From CAYWMY01 sp046352935 (lineage in GTDB: Bacteria; Pseudomonadota; Gammaproteobacteria; Steroidobacterales; Steroidobacteraceae), in NCBI GenBank assembly GCA_046352935.1, contig JAXMGR010000029.1:1-30518 (forward strand): 30,518 nt of DNA. Reading direction: 5' to 3'. Below the pieces are notes generated by a model. It had not been told where the DNA came from. It saw nothing but the letters and a program-made list of their open reading frames with translations, and ran no database searches. Shown piece by piece: positions 9,158-17,286 of this stretch. Within the stretch, counting starts at the first letter, position 1. Each line of letters starts with the position of its first letter. A program made the position numbers and the translations under genes.

Positions 9158-9223
9158 CGCGGCGGCGAACGTACCCGAACCTCTCGAGACTAGCTGCCGG
9201 CCCGGTGCCCGTCGTGACGCGGG

Positions 9224-10174
9224 CTACTTCAGGTACACGGTGAACGAACGCGTGGTCGTGCGCCCGGCACCGTCGCGCACCGTGATGGCGACGGGCACGG
9301 TCGGTGATCCGCTGAGCGCATTGACGGCGACCGGGCCGGTGAGCCGCAGGGTGCGCGAAACAGCCGTGGCCGATGTGGCGGATGCCAGCTGCGTGGCCGG
9401 CAGCGCCGTCGTGAAGGTCCCGGCGGCCACGCGCGGTACGATGAGCTCGAAACGCGAGGCATAAGGACTCAGGACCTGCAGGCTCAGCGTGACGGGACCG
9501 GTGGCGCCGTGCGCGCACAACGCGATCTCGCCGCCGATCATCGCCGGTAGCGTCACGATCGCGCCCTGCGCGGGCGCCGCGTCGAACACCGGCGCGTTCG
9601 GATCCACCGGTGTCGGCGGGAAACGCCGGCAATATCCCTGCAGGCTGTCGATCGCATTTCCCGCCCTCGCGTCGACCCGGTAGAGACGCTCTCCAGTCGG
9701 GCACGACAGGCTCGCCTGCTGGCCGCCGAGACCGCCGACCCTGACTTCGAACGGTCGAGTCCGGCCATCCTCCGAGCAGTAGGCAAACCGGATCGAATCG
9801 ACGTAGAGACCTGCGTAGACGACGATATGGTGCAGCGCCTCACTGTCCGAGCAGCTGACGCTGGCGGTCGTCTCCTGGCCGATGGCGTAGCGCGGCTCCA
9901 CCCCGTCCGGCGTGGCTCCATCGGGGCTCCCCGTCACGGTGAAGTTGCGACAGCTGAACCGCAGCCGCCGCAGCACATTGAAGTCGCCCGGGAAATAGAT
10001 ACCCCCGCGCGCGGAGAAGCCGGTCAGATAGGTGCCCGGCCCGCATTCCATGCGGACCGTTCTGTCACCGCCCGGGCCCCCGATCCTCGGCGTCTCCGAA
10101 CCCACACCATCCTGCCAACAGACGAAAGCGGTGCAGACCGCAAGCACGAGGTACAGCTCCCTTGCTGAAGCCAT
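9224..10174 (-). CDS. Secreted three-repeat Cys-paired protein, jacalin-like (tentative)
   Basis: A 316-aa protein with a signal peptide (1-25). Residues 40-185 hold three similar units, each bracketed by a Cys pair: C44-C75, C108-C133, C158-C182. The units share a 'Gly, aromatic, Val/Ile, Asp, Ser, Ile/Leu' core, for example GLYVDSIRF and GNAIDSLQG. This three-fold pattern recalls the beta-prism of jacalin-like lectins, but I cannot confirm homology. A C-terminal beta-sandwich-like region (about 195-316) ends DGAGRTTTRSFTVYLK. The start at 10174 is chosen because GGAGG lies 9 nt upstream and the hydrophobic segment begins there; the frame is open to 10249. Probably extracellular or periplasmic, possibly carbohydrate-binding (inference). 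Convergent with the VOC gene and divergent from the next exported gene. Confidence 0.8.
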   Translation of the reverse strand: MASARELYLVLAVCTAFVCWQDGVGSETPRIGGPGGDRTVRMECGPGTYLTGFSARGGIYFPGDFNVLRRLRFSCRNFTVTGSPDGATPDGVEPRYAIGQETTASVSCSDSEALHHIVVYAGLYVDSIRFAYCSEDGRTRPFEVRVGGLGGQQASLSCPTGERLYRVDARAGNAIDSLQGYCRRFPPTPVDPNAPVFDAAPAQGAIVTLPAMIGGEIALCAHGATGPVTLSLQVLSPYASRFELIVPRVAAGTFTTALPATQLASATSATAVSRTLRLTGPVAVNALSGSPTVPVAITVRDGAGRTTTRSFTVYLK

Positions 10175-10252
10175 TCGGGTATACCTCCATGCGAGCCGAT
10201 CCCCTCGATGGACGAACGAGCGGACACGACTGGTTGACCTGTTTGCCACGCG

Positions 10253-10275
10253 GCGATGCGAAACCCGCGCATCGC
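10253..10275. promoter_or_regulatory. Perfect 8-bp inverted repeat in a divergent promoter region
   Basis: GCGATGCG (10253-10260) and CGCATCGC (10268-10275) are exact reverse complements with a 7-nt spacer. It lies between two divergent exported-protein genes (starts at 10174 and 10436). It could be an operator for a dimeric regulator or an RNA hairpin in a leader. No partner regulator is identified. Confidence 0.45.
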
Positions 10276-10421
10276 AGCCGCGGACGGCACGGGCAGGCGG
10301 GCGTCACCTCCGCCGCGGCGAACTGATCGAACTACCAGACCAAATTCGCCCGGTCGATCGTCATGACGCCTATCGGGGAGCGACGACTGCGGCACCCCGA
10401 CGCCGACATCAGACCGGCCGC

Positions 10422-10430
10422 AGGAGGTGA
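10422..10430 (+). promoter_or_regulatory. Near-perfect Shine-Dalgarno that fixes the start at 10436
   Basis: AGGAGGTGA complements the 16S 3' end almost fully and lies 5 nt before the ATG at 10436. A GTG at 10427 in the same frame lies inside this element, so it cannot be the start. Confidence 0.85.
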
Positions 10431-10435
10431 ACACC

Positions 10436-11233
10436 ATGAATCGACGTCTTCGAACCCTCGTGCGCCCGGTCGCCTGCGGCATGCTGCTCGCCGTGACCCT
10501 GCAGGCCGAGTCAGCGACCATCGTCGCCGGGTCGGGAGTCAACCCGCCGACGACCGCGACCGGCATCTACGAAATCGCCGTCGCGACGACGGACACGGGC
10601 AAAGTGCAGAAGGCGCTGGCACTCACCCACAAGGGATCATTGAAGGAAGTGCACAGCCGCAGCAGCACGGCCTACCAGCGACGCGAGGCCGGCAGCACGA
10701 CGATCCGGGTGCCGACGGCCACCTATGACAAGCTGCTGGCCCTCGCAGGCGGGACGAACCGTGACGTCAACACGATGTCGCTCGCGACGCGCTGCCAGTT
10801 CTATGTGCTGGCCGGGATCCCGACGACCGGCATGAGCTGCCCCACGAGCACGCCTGCGCCTTCCACTACGACTCCGACGGGTGGTACATGTCCATCGGGC
10901 TACGAGATCAAGTACGTCCTGGTCGGCGGCAGGAAGCAGCTGACCTGCGTGCTGATCACACTGGCGCCGCAGCTGCCGGAAACATCGGAGCAGTTCGCCT
11001 GGCTGGAATCCGCCGCGGCATCATTCGGGCACCGAGTGGCCGACTGGGCCCAGCGGCTGTCGCCGATCCCGGTGGCAGAGGCACGGCTGATAAAGCTGAC
11101 GTTCTCGTCGCGATTGCTGTACCAGGACGTCACCTTCGCCTATCTGGGCGCCGAGGCAGGCGGGACTGACTACGGTGCCTGGCGCTTCGACGGCTTCGGG
11201 TTCGGAATCACCTGGGTCAATGACGGACCCTGA
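10436..11233 (+). CDS. Secreted protein of unknown function
   Basis: A 265-aa protein that I do not recognise. It has a signal peptide (1-26, cleavage near LQAESA), a region rich in small polar residues (about 27-120), a Thr/Pro/Ser linker (about 138-155, PTSTPAPSTTTPTGG) and a C-terminal region ending in aromatic strands (DYGAWRFDGFGFGITWV). Cysteines flank the linker. The C-terminal alternation of aromatic residues could be beta structure. The ideal Shine-Dalgarno suggests strong translation. The autotransporter gene begins 118 bp downstream on the same strand and could be cotranscribed. Confidence 0.75.
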   Translation: MNRRLRTLVRPVACGMLLAVTLQAESATIVAGSGVNPPTTATGIYEIAVATTDTGKVQKALALTHKGSLKEVHSRSSTAYQRREAGSTTIRVPTATYDKLLALAGGTNRDVNTMSLATRCQFYVLAGIPTTGMSCPTSTPAPSTTTPTGGTCPSGYEIKYVLVGGRKQLTCVLITLAPQLPETSEQFAWLESAAASFGHRVADWAQRLSPIPVAEARLIKLTFSSRLLYQDVTFAYLGAEAGGTDYGAWRFDGFGFGITWVNDGP

Positions 11234-11351
11234 TCGCGGAAGCGGGATGTATCGACGACCGAGAGATCTCCGCACAGTACGGCGTTGCAGGACCCAGCGC
11301 TGATCTGCCTTGGCCGAACCGCGACAGGCAGCCGTGGAGCATGCGCAAGAC

Positions 11352-12623
11352 ATGAGCAAGAAGACGCACAGGGAAGGCCCAGCGATATGTCGCCGCTTGT
11401 CCCGCCTCGCCGCACCGGCCCTGCTCGCCGCAGTATCGACACCGGCCGTCGCCGCGAATGCCGGCTTCCAGAGCTACTTCCTCCAGGCCTGCTCCTCGGC
11501 AACCGGCGCGCTCACGACCCGATGTGGCGAGACACCAGGCGGCCTCGGCGATCTCTCCGGTGACAGCGAGTCGTCGCTGAATCCCAGCCAGAACATGAGC
11601 CACACCAAGTCCTCCTCCGGGCTCGCGGACGTACGCAGCACCGAAGCCCGCGGTCGCGCCGCCGTCATGCGCGAGGGAGACAGCGCAGTGACCGGGCCAG
11701 CGACGACGGTCCGGCTGGGCCCCCTCAACCTGCTCGTCAACGGGCGCGCGACCTGGTTCGATCGCGACCGCGACCCGGATACCGATCGCGAGCGCAGCCT
11801 CGACGGCGACAGCTGGGCCGTCGAGGTCGGCTTCGACGGACGCGCGTCAGAGCGACTGTTCCTGGGCGCGCTCGTGACCTACGAGTCGCTGCAGTACGAC
11901 TTCGTGCCCGAGCGGCGCGGCACGAACTTCGTGGCGGCCTCGAGCGCGGGTCAGGCGGAGACGGACTCGAAGTCGGTCACGTTCTATGCGGCGTTCAACC
12001 CGGCCGAGCGGGCCTATGTCGATGCAGCGCTGGGCTACGGCCACCAGAAGCACGATTTCCGGCGCAATCCGGTCTTCCAGGGTGCATCGCGTCAGGGTCA
12101 GTTCTCGGCGCGCGTCGCGGGCGACACGCACAGCAACGTGTACTGGGCCTACGTGAATGGCGGCCTCGATTTCGCTTCGGGTCCGACGACGTTCGGCCCC
12201 TTTGCGGGAATCACCTATGCGAAGGCGAAGATCGACGCTTACGAGGAACAGGACCTGAACGACTCGGGCCTCGCGATGGCGTTCGCGGCCTGTCGCAGGC
12301 GCTCTGCACTCGGTCACGTCGGGCTGCGCGCCGATCGTGCGTTCAGTACGGCGCGCGGCGTCTTCGTGCCGCAGCTGCGCGTCGAATACCTGCACGAATT
12401 CAAGCGCGAGATCCTGCGCCAGGCGAGCCATTTCCTGCTCGATCCGGGTGGCGCCGAGGTTGTCGTGAGCGGTGATCGACCGAAGTCCGGACGGTTCAGC
12501 ATCGGCGCGGGACTGACGGCGATCCTGCCGAACGGCTGGATCGCTTTCGCGAACTTCGACACGCTGGCGGGTGGCGACCTGGATCGCCAGCGCATCGCGA
12601 TCGGCCTGCGCGTCGAACTGTGA
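11352..12623 (+). CDS. Autotransporter beta-barrel domain protein with minimal passenger
   Basis: A 423-aa outer-membrane protein. Residues 1-33 are a basic signal peptide (SRLAAPALLAAVSTPAVAA). Residues 34-116 carry a paired-Cys motif (QACSS...TTRCGE) and SESSLNPSQN, a segment I associate with the N-terminal side of some autotransporter proteins. Residues about 117-423 are amphipathic beta strands of the autotransporter type (GAFAGITYAKA-like strands such as FGPFAGITYAKAKIDAY, and a terminal strand RQRIAIGLRVEL). The passenger is only about 80 residues, so it probably works as a barrel or small surface display rather than a large adhesin. ATG 11352 gives a normal signal peptide; a TTG at 11310 in frame is less likely. 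No perfect ribosome site is present (GGAG 12 nt upstream), so the start is moderately sure. Confidence 0.85.
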   Translation: MSKKTHREGPAICRRLSRLAAPALLAAVSTPAVAANAGFQSYFLQACSSATGALTTRCGETPGGLGDLSGDSESSLNPSQNMSHTKSSSGLADVRSTEARGRAAVMREGDSAVTGPATTVRLGPLNLLVNGRATWFDRDRDPDTDRERSLDGDSWAVEVGFDGRASERLFLGALVTYESLQYDFVPERRGTNFVAASSAGQAETDSKSVTFYAAFNPAERAYVDAALGYGHQKHDFRRNPVFQGASRQGQFSARVAGDTHSNVYWAYVNGGLDFASGPTTFGPFAGITYAKAKIDAYEEQDLNDSGLAMAFAACRRRSALGHVGLRADRAFSTARGVFVPQLRVEYLHEFKREILRQASHFLLDPGGAEVVVSGDRPKSGRFSIGAGLTAILPNGWIAFANFDTLAGGDLDRQRIAIGLRVEL

Positions 12624-12635
12624 GTCGCCTGCGAC

Positions 12636-12661
12636 CGCGCGGGTCACAGCGCGCCCGCGCG
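12636..12661. terminator. GC-rich hairpin between convergent genes
   Basis: CGCGCGGG (12636-12643) pairs exactly with CCCGCGCG (12654-12661) around a 10-nt loop, in the 51-bp gap between the convergent autotransporter and pentapeptide genes. There is no T-run. It could act as a bidirectional stem-loop terminator or 3' stabiliser. Confidence 0.4.
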
Positions 12662-12674
12662 TGTATCGGGGACG

Positions 12675-13436
12675 TCAGGGCTTCGCGGTTCCCGTGAACA
12701 CCTCGGCGAGCGCCGTGGTCAGCGAATCCGGGCGGTTGACCGCGCCGTCGAACACTGCATTCCAGACATCGGCGTTCGAGAACTCGGCTCCCTGCAGGTC
12801 CGCGGCGGCGAAGGTCGCGAAGCGCAGCGTGGCGCCTGCGAGCCGGGTCCCGTGCAGACGCGCGCGGGAGAAGTCCGTGTTCTCTGCGGCGGCACCGGTG
12901 AGATCGGCGCCCGACAGATCGGTGCCCACCAGCTTCGCGCCGATCAGCACGCCCCTCAGCACATAGCAGTTCCGGAGCGAGCCTCCCGAGACGTCGATGC
13001 CCTCCATCAGGATGTCTTTCAGGTAGGCGTTCGTGAAATCGGCACCGCGTGCCCGCGTGTCGATCAAGTTGGCACCGAACAGGTACGCACCCGTCAGCTT
13101 CGCGTTGCCGAGGTCCGCTCCGTCGAGGATCGCATGGAACAGATCGGCATTGCGCAGATCCGCGCCATTCAGCCTGGCCCCTTCGAAGTGTGCCCACTTG
13201 GCATTGGCTCCGGAGAGGTCGGCGCCACTCAGATCGCTGCCCCGCAGATCGGTGTTCTCGAGCTTGGCCCCGGCCAGTCTCGCGCCGTGCAGATCGCGCC
13301 CGGCCAGCACCTGCCGCGACAGGTCGCAGCCCGCCAGATCAGCACCCGGCTGCAGCACGGTGCAGTCCGCCGCCAGCGCCACTCCCGCGAGCAGCCACCC
13401 GGCCGCTGTCGCCCATGCATCATGAATCGAGATCAT
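12675..13436 (-). CDS. Exported pentapeptide-repeat protein
   Basis: A 253-aa protein with a signal peptide (1-23, ending GVALAA) followed by tandem pentapeptides of the A(D/N)LXX type over about residues 30-235, for example GADLSGCDL-like units, NTDLRGSDLSGADLSGAN and LVGTDLSGADLTGA. Such repeats fold as a right-handed quadrilateral beta-helix. Family members include DNA-mimicking gyrase inhibitors in the cytoplasm and many proteins of unknown role. A signal peptide argues against gyrase binding and for a periplasmic or surface role. The start at 13436 has GGGGGTGG directly upstream; the frame is open to 13511 but the extension would bury the signal peptide. Same strand as the DUF4384-like gene 88 bp upstream. 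Confidence 0.9.
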   Translation of the reverse strand: MISIHDAWATAAGWLLAGVALAADCTVLQPGADLAGCDLSRQVLAGRDLHGARLAGAKLENTDLRGSDLSGADLSGANAKWAHFEGARLNGADLRNADLFHAILDGADLGNAKLTGAYLFGANLIDTRARGADFTNAYLKDILMEGIDVSGGSLRNCYVLRGVLIGAKLVGTDLSGADLTGAAAENTDFSRARLHGTRLAGATLRFATFAAADLQGAEFSNADVWNAVFDGAVNRPDSLTTALAEVFTGTAKP

Positions 13437-13524
13437 GCCACCCCCGCGGATCGTGGCAGCGACGACTGCGCCGTCCTGTCGCGGCTCCTTCCCTCCGCAC
13501 TCCGTGACCATACTACGTCGCGGG

Positions 13525-14610
13525 TCAGCGATGCCGGAAGACGATGGTCACTTCCCGCGGTGCGAAGCGACCGGTGGCGCGTTCATCGGCGGACACGGGG
13601 TCGAGTGCGAACGCCGTCGCGCCATCGACAGCAACCTTGCGGATGTCGCGAGTCGCAGGAGCCGCAGTCGAGCGCGTGACCACGCCGCAGGTCGCCATAC
13701 CGAGCGCCTGCCCGCCGGCCGTGACTGCGGACACCTTGACGATGTCGCGCGTGGCGAGCACGAGCTCGGGCCTCGTACACGGCGTCAGCACGAGGCGCAG
13801 GCGCTCATCGCCCTTGAGCGACGCGAACTCGTAGGGGCCCAGCGTCGCGAGCTGGCCCGCGGCGAGTTCGGCGTCGTCGATCTGCGTCTCGCGCCCCGCG
13901 GGATTGATGTTGTAGACCTCCATGCGGCCGGGCAGCACGGGCCGGTAATGCACGACGAAACGCTCGCCGGTCCGGAACTCATGCGTCGCCGGATCGACCG
14001 GCACGGTCGCGCCATCGGGCCCGATCGCATGCACCTCGTAGGCGAGGCCCGCGTAGAGCGAGGCATCTGCACCCCCAGTGACGACTGCGGGACCGCCTGC
14101 CGTGCTCGTACCGGTGGCATAGGACCCGTCAACAACGGCTGGAACCGGCGCCACCTCCGCAGGCGGCTGCGACGTGGCCGCCCCCGGAGGCGCTCCGGTC
14201 CTGCGGCTGAACCAGTTCGTGAGTCCACCGGTGATGGCCTGCGTCAGTCCCGCGACGAGCGTCATGCCCGTCACGTTTGCAGCGGCCGCGAGAGTTCCAG
14301 CGAAGATGTCCCGTATCGACGTCCTGGGCTGCACGGCGCTGACAACCGGCGCGCCGACGGGAACCGGCACAACCAGCTGCTGATACGGATCGGGCAACGG
14401 CGCGGCGGGCGCCACATCCGCGGGCGGCACATACGTCGGCGGCGGCGGGAAGTCCGGCGAGACCTGCGGTGACTGCGCGAATGCGGGGGACACCAGCACC
14501 GCGGCGATCGCCGCCCGGGCGACACGAACGCCCCGGGAAGTCATCACGCTGCGGTCGATCAGGATCCCCCGCTCTCGCCCGCCGGCGGCCGTGGCGGTCT
14601 TCATGTCCAT
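13525..14610 (-). CDS. Exported DUF4384-like protein, possible partner of the caspase-like protease
   Basis: A 361-aa protein. An export signal lies at about residues 23-45 (RVARAAIAAVLVSPAFAQ), then a Pro-rich stretch (about 50-75), a small-residue hydrophobic segment (about 100-130, FAGTLAAAANVTGMTLVAG), a low-complexity linker and a C-terminal beta domain (about 190-361). That domain has FRTGERFVVHY followed by MEVYNINPAG, the pattern of DUF4384 ('hydrophobic, Gly-Asp/Glu, strand, Tyr-hydrophobic-Asn/Gly'). DUF4384 is often attached to or beside bacterial caspase-like proteins, which fits the divergent neighbour. The start is uncertain: 14610 is given because codons 1-22 keep strong G/C third positions, but 14544 gives a more standard signal peptide. 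Neither has a clear ribosome site. Confidence 0.75.
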   Translation of the reverse strand: MDMKTATAAGGRERGILIDRSVMTSRGVRVARAAIAAVLVSPAFAQSPQVSPDFPPPPTYVPPADVAPAAPLPDPYQQLVVPVPVGAPVVSAVQPRTSIRDIFAGTLAAAANVTGMTLVAGLTQAITGGLTNWFSRRTGAPPGAATSQPPAEVAPVPAVVDGSYATGTSTAGGPAVVTGGADASLYAGLAYEVHAIGPDGATVPVDPATHEFRTGERFVVHYRPVLPGRMEVYNINPAGRETQIDDAELAAGQLATLGPYEFASLKGDERLRLVLTPCTRPELVLATRDIVKVSAVTAGGQALGMATCGVVTRSTAAPATRDIRKVAVDGATAFALDPVSADERATGRFAPREVTIVFRHR

Positions 14611-14732
14611 GAAGGGAGAACGATCCGGGCGCCGTGACTGGCTTGCGGCTTCGCATACACCATTCCGCCCGGCTGATTCGTCTCCTGCGGATCCGGCTCA
14701 GGATTCGGAACGAGGCCGTGCATCCAGTCGCC

Positions 14733-17135
14733 ATGGGCCAGGGCTGCCACAGGAGCACCGCGCACCGCCGCGGCCTCGCGGCGTTGCTGTCCGGCGCGCT
14801 GGCGCTGTCCAATGCCGGCCTCGGCGACACTGCGCCCCCCATGCAGAGCGCGGGCGACCCGCGCGCAGATCTCCTGCTCATCGTCGACTGCCTGCTGCCG
14901 GGGCAGATCCGCCACCTGGGCCAGCGCTCCGTCTATGTCAGTCCGCGCCGTCCGGCGCGGCTGCCCGCAAGGGACTGCCAGATCCGCGGCGGCGAGTACG
15001 TCGCCTACGATCGCGCCGATCTGAAGAGCGCCCTCGGCGCCTGGCTGCCGCTGGCCGAACACGGCGATGTCGGGGCGCAGGAGATCGTCGGCGAAATCTA
15101 CGAGCGTGGTCTCGGCGTAGCGCCGGACTACGCCGCGGCACTCGGCTGGTATCGGCAGGCCGCCGATGCGGGCAGCCGTCGCGCGCAGGTCAATATCGGC
15201 TACCTCTACGAACGCGGCCTCGGGGTACCCGCCGATGCGGCCATCGCTCTCGACTGGTACCGCCGCGCCGCGGGCCGCGAGGCGGCGATCGAACTCGACC
15301 CGCCGGCGGCAGCGCCAGCACCGTCGGCCCTGCCCGCCACGCCACCCGCGCCGTCCCCGGCCGAGGCACCGACCGTGCCAGCCGCCGATTCCACCGCGAT
15401 CCTGGCGTTACGCTCGCGGACGCAGGAGCTGGAGCAGTCACTGGCAGCGCTGCGCACGGAACTGGAGGCGTCGCGCCAGGAACTCGTGGTCAGCCGGTCG
15501 CACGCAGCCGCGGCCGTGGCAACGGCGACAGAAGCCCGGCGCCAGCTGCAGGAGATGCCGCCACCGCCCCCGGACCGGTCCGACGAGATCGCCACGCTGC
15601 AGCAGGAACTCGCGCGCCGGAGCGACGACGCGGCCGCGCTCGCGCGGGAGCTCGCGGCCGAGCGTGCCGGGAACCAGCGGCGTCAGGCCGCACTCGAGCA
15701 GGCCGGCCAGGAATCATCGGCCGCCCGTGCAGCGGTCGAGGACGAGCGTGGTCGTCTGCGCGAGGCCGCAGCGCGACTGGCCGAGCGCGAGCGGGAACTG
15801 TCGCTCAGGCGGACCGAGACCGAGCGACTGGGCCGCGACATGGTGGCTGCGGCGGAGCTCGCAGCCAGCCGCCAGCAGCAGAACGAGCAGCTCGCGCGCG
15901 AGCTGGCACGTTCGCAGGCGCTCGCGGGCGAGCAACAGGCAAGGACCGAGCAGCTCGAGAAGGAGATTGCCGCGGCGAATGCGCTCGCGCAGGCGCGGCA
16001 GGAGCGGCTCGACCGGCTGGAGCGTCCGGTTGCGGCCGGCCTCCTGGCCGGGCCGGAGGTTTCCCTCGTGATGCCCGGGCTCACGCGAACGCGCGACATC
16101 GTGCCCGTCGCGCGTAGTCCGGGCCCGGAGGCCCAGATCGTCGGCCGCGTGACGGCGCCGGCGGGAATCGTCGCGGTCACCGTCAACGACCTGCCGGTGG
16201 CGACCAGCGACCTCGGTGTGTTCAGTCTCAGGCTTCCCGTCGGCGCGGCGGATACGCCGGTGAGCATCGTTGCGGTGGATCGCCAGGGCAAGCGTGGCGA
16301 GACGCGCTTCGTGCTGCGCGGCGCGGCGGCGACGCCAGCCGCACCGGTTGCACGCCGGCCCACGAGCGACCGCGAGCTCGCCGCCGGCGTCGAGTTCGGC
16401 TCGTACCACGCACTCGTCATCGGCAACAACGAATACCGGTCCCTGCCGGATCTCACATCGCCGATGAACGATGCGACCGCACTCGCGAAGCTGCTCGAGC
16501 AGCGCTATGGCTTCCGTACGACGCTGCTGCTCGACGCCGACCGCTACCAGATCCTGTCGGCCCTCAACACGCTGCGGGAGCGGCTCACCTCGACGGACAA
16601 CCTGCTCGTGTACTTCGCCGGACACGGTGAGCTCGACGAGGTGAACCAGCGCGCCTACTGGCTGCCGGTCGACGCCGAGCGCAGCAGCACGGCGAACTGG
16701 ATTCCCACGGATGCCGTGACCGACATCCTCAATGTCATGCAGGCGAAGCAGATCCTGCTCGTCGTCGACTCCTGCTACGCGGGTGCGCTCACACGCTCGT
16801 CCGTGTCCCGGCTGCGGACCGGCATGACCGCCGAGGAACGTCTGCACTGGTTCCGCACCATGGCGGGCAAGCGCTCGCGCACCGTGCTGACGTCGGGCGG
16901 CATCGCACCGGTCCTGGATGCCGGCGGCGGTCGCCACTCGGTGTTCGCGAAGGCTCTGCTCGAAGTGCTGGAGGCGAACGAAGACGCCCTCGACGGGCAG
17001 CGTCTGCACCGCGAGGTGGCGGCACGGGTCGCCTACGCCGCCGCGAACCTGCGTTTCGACCAGGTGCCGGAGTACGCGCCCATCCGTCACGCAGGCCACG
17101 AAGCCGGCGAGTTCTTCCTGATCCCCGGATCCTGA
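14733..17135 (+). CDS. Exported Sel1 / coiled-coil / caspase-like (peptidase C14) protein
   Basis: An 800-aa protein. N-terminal export signal (1-32, LAALLSGALALSNAG). Two Sel1-type repeats at about 111-183 (YERGLGVAPDYAAALGWYRQA and YERGLGVPADAAIALDWYRRA). A Pro/Ala linker, then a long coiled coil rich in Glu, Arg, Gln and Ala (about 228-430). A beta-sandwich-like module follows (about 440-530), then a caspase-fold domain (about 557-799). The catalytic dyad is intact: His631 in YFAGHGE and Cys681 in VVDSCYAG; ALVIGNNEY and LTSPMNDA are also typical. Family members cleave after basic or acidic residues; specificity here is unknown. ATG 14733 is chosen because codons upstream (open from GTG 14634) lose the third-position bias; GTG 14718 is an alternative. 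Divergent from the DUF4384-like gene and followed by an ECF sigma gene. Confidence 0.92.
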   Translation: MGQGCHRSTAHRRGLAALLSGALALSNAGLGDTAPPMQSAGDPRADLLLIVDCLLPGQIRHLGQRSVYVSPRRPARLPARDCQIRGGEYVAYDRADLKSALGAWLPLAEHGDVGAQEIVGEIYERGLGVAPDYAAALGWYRQAADAGSRRAQVNIGYLYERGLGVPADAAIALDWYRRAAGREAAIELDPPAAAPAPSALPATPPAPSPAEAPTVPAADSTAILALRSRTQELEQSLAALRTELEASRQELVVSRSHAAAAVATATEARRQLQEMPPPPPDRSDEIATLQQELARRSDDAAALARELAAERAGNQRRQAALEQAGQESSAARAAVEDERGRLREAAARLAERERELSLRRTETERLGRDMVAAAELAASRQQQNEQLARELARSQALAGEQQARTEQLEKEIAAANALAQARQERLDRLERPVAAGLLAGPEVSLVMPGLTRTRDIVPVARSPGPEAQIVGRVTAPAGIVAVTVNDLPVATSDLGVFSLRLPVGAADTPVSIVAVDRQGKRGETRFVLRGAAATPAAPVARRPTSDRELAAGVEFGSYHALVIGNNEYRSLPDLTSPMNDATALAKLLEQRYGFRTTLLLDADRYQILSALNTLRERLTSTDNLLVYFAGHGELDEVNQRAYWLPVDAERSSTANWIPTDAVTDILNVMQAKQILLVVDSCYAGALTRSSVSRLRTGMTAEERLHWFRTMAGKRSRTVLTSGGIAPVLDAGGGRHSVFAKALLEVLEANEDALDGQRLHREVAARVAYAAANLRFDQVPEYAPIRHAGHEAGEFFLIPGS

Positions 17136-17286
17136 AGGAGCGCCGGCGACGACCACGATCGCCCCGGCCCCGCCTGGGGTTACGGCGCCATCAGTGAAGA
17201 TTCAGGATTCCTTCAGCGCACCTTGAGGACATCGGATCGAGGTCCGTGCTGTGCTTCTCGTCCACAGACCCGAGGGGGCGGAGCAC

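Noticed and set aside
9158..9223. GCCCG/CGGGC repeat in the convergent gap after the first VOC gene as a terminator
   Set aside because: Five-base arms with an 8-nt loop and no T-tract are too weak in DNA this GC-rich.
17161..17180. CCCC/GGGG hairpin after the caspase-like gene as a terminator
   Set aside because: The stem is only about four perfect pairs and there is no T-tract.
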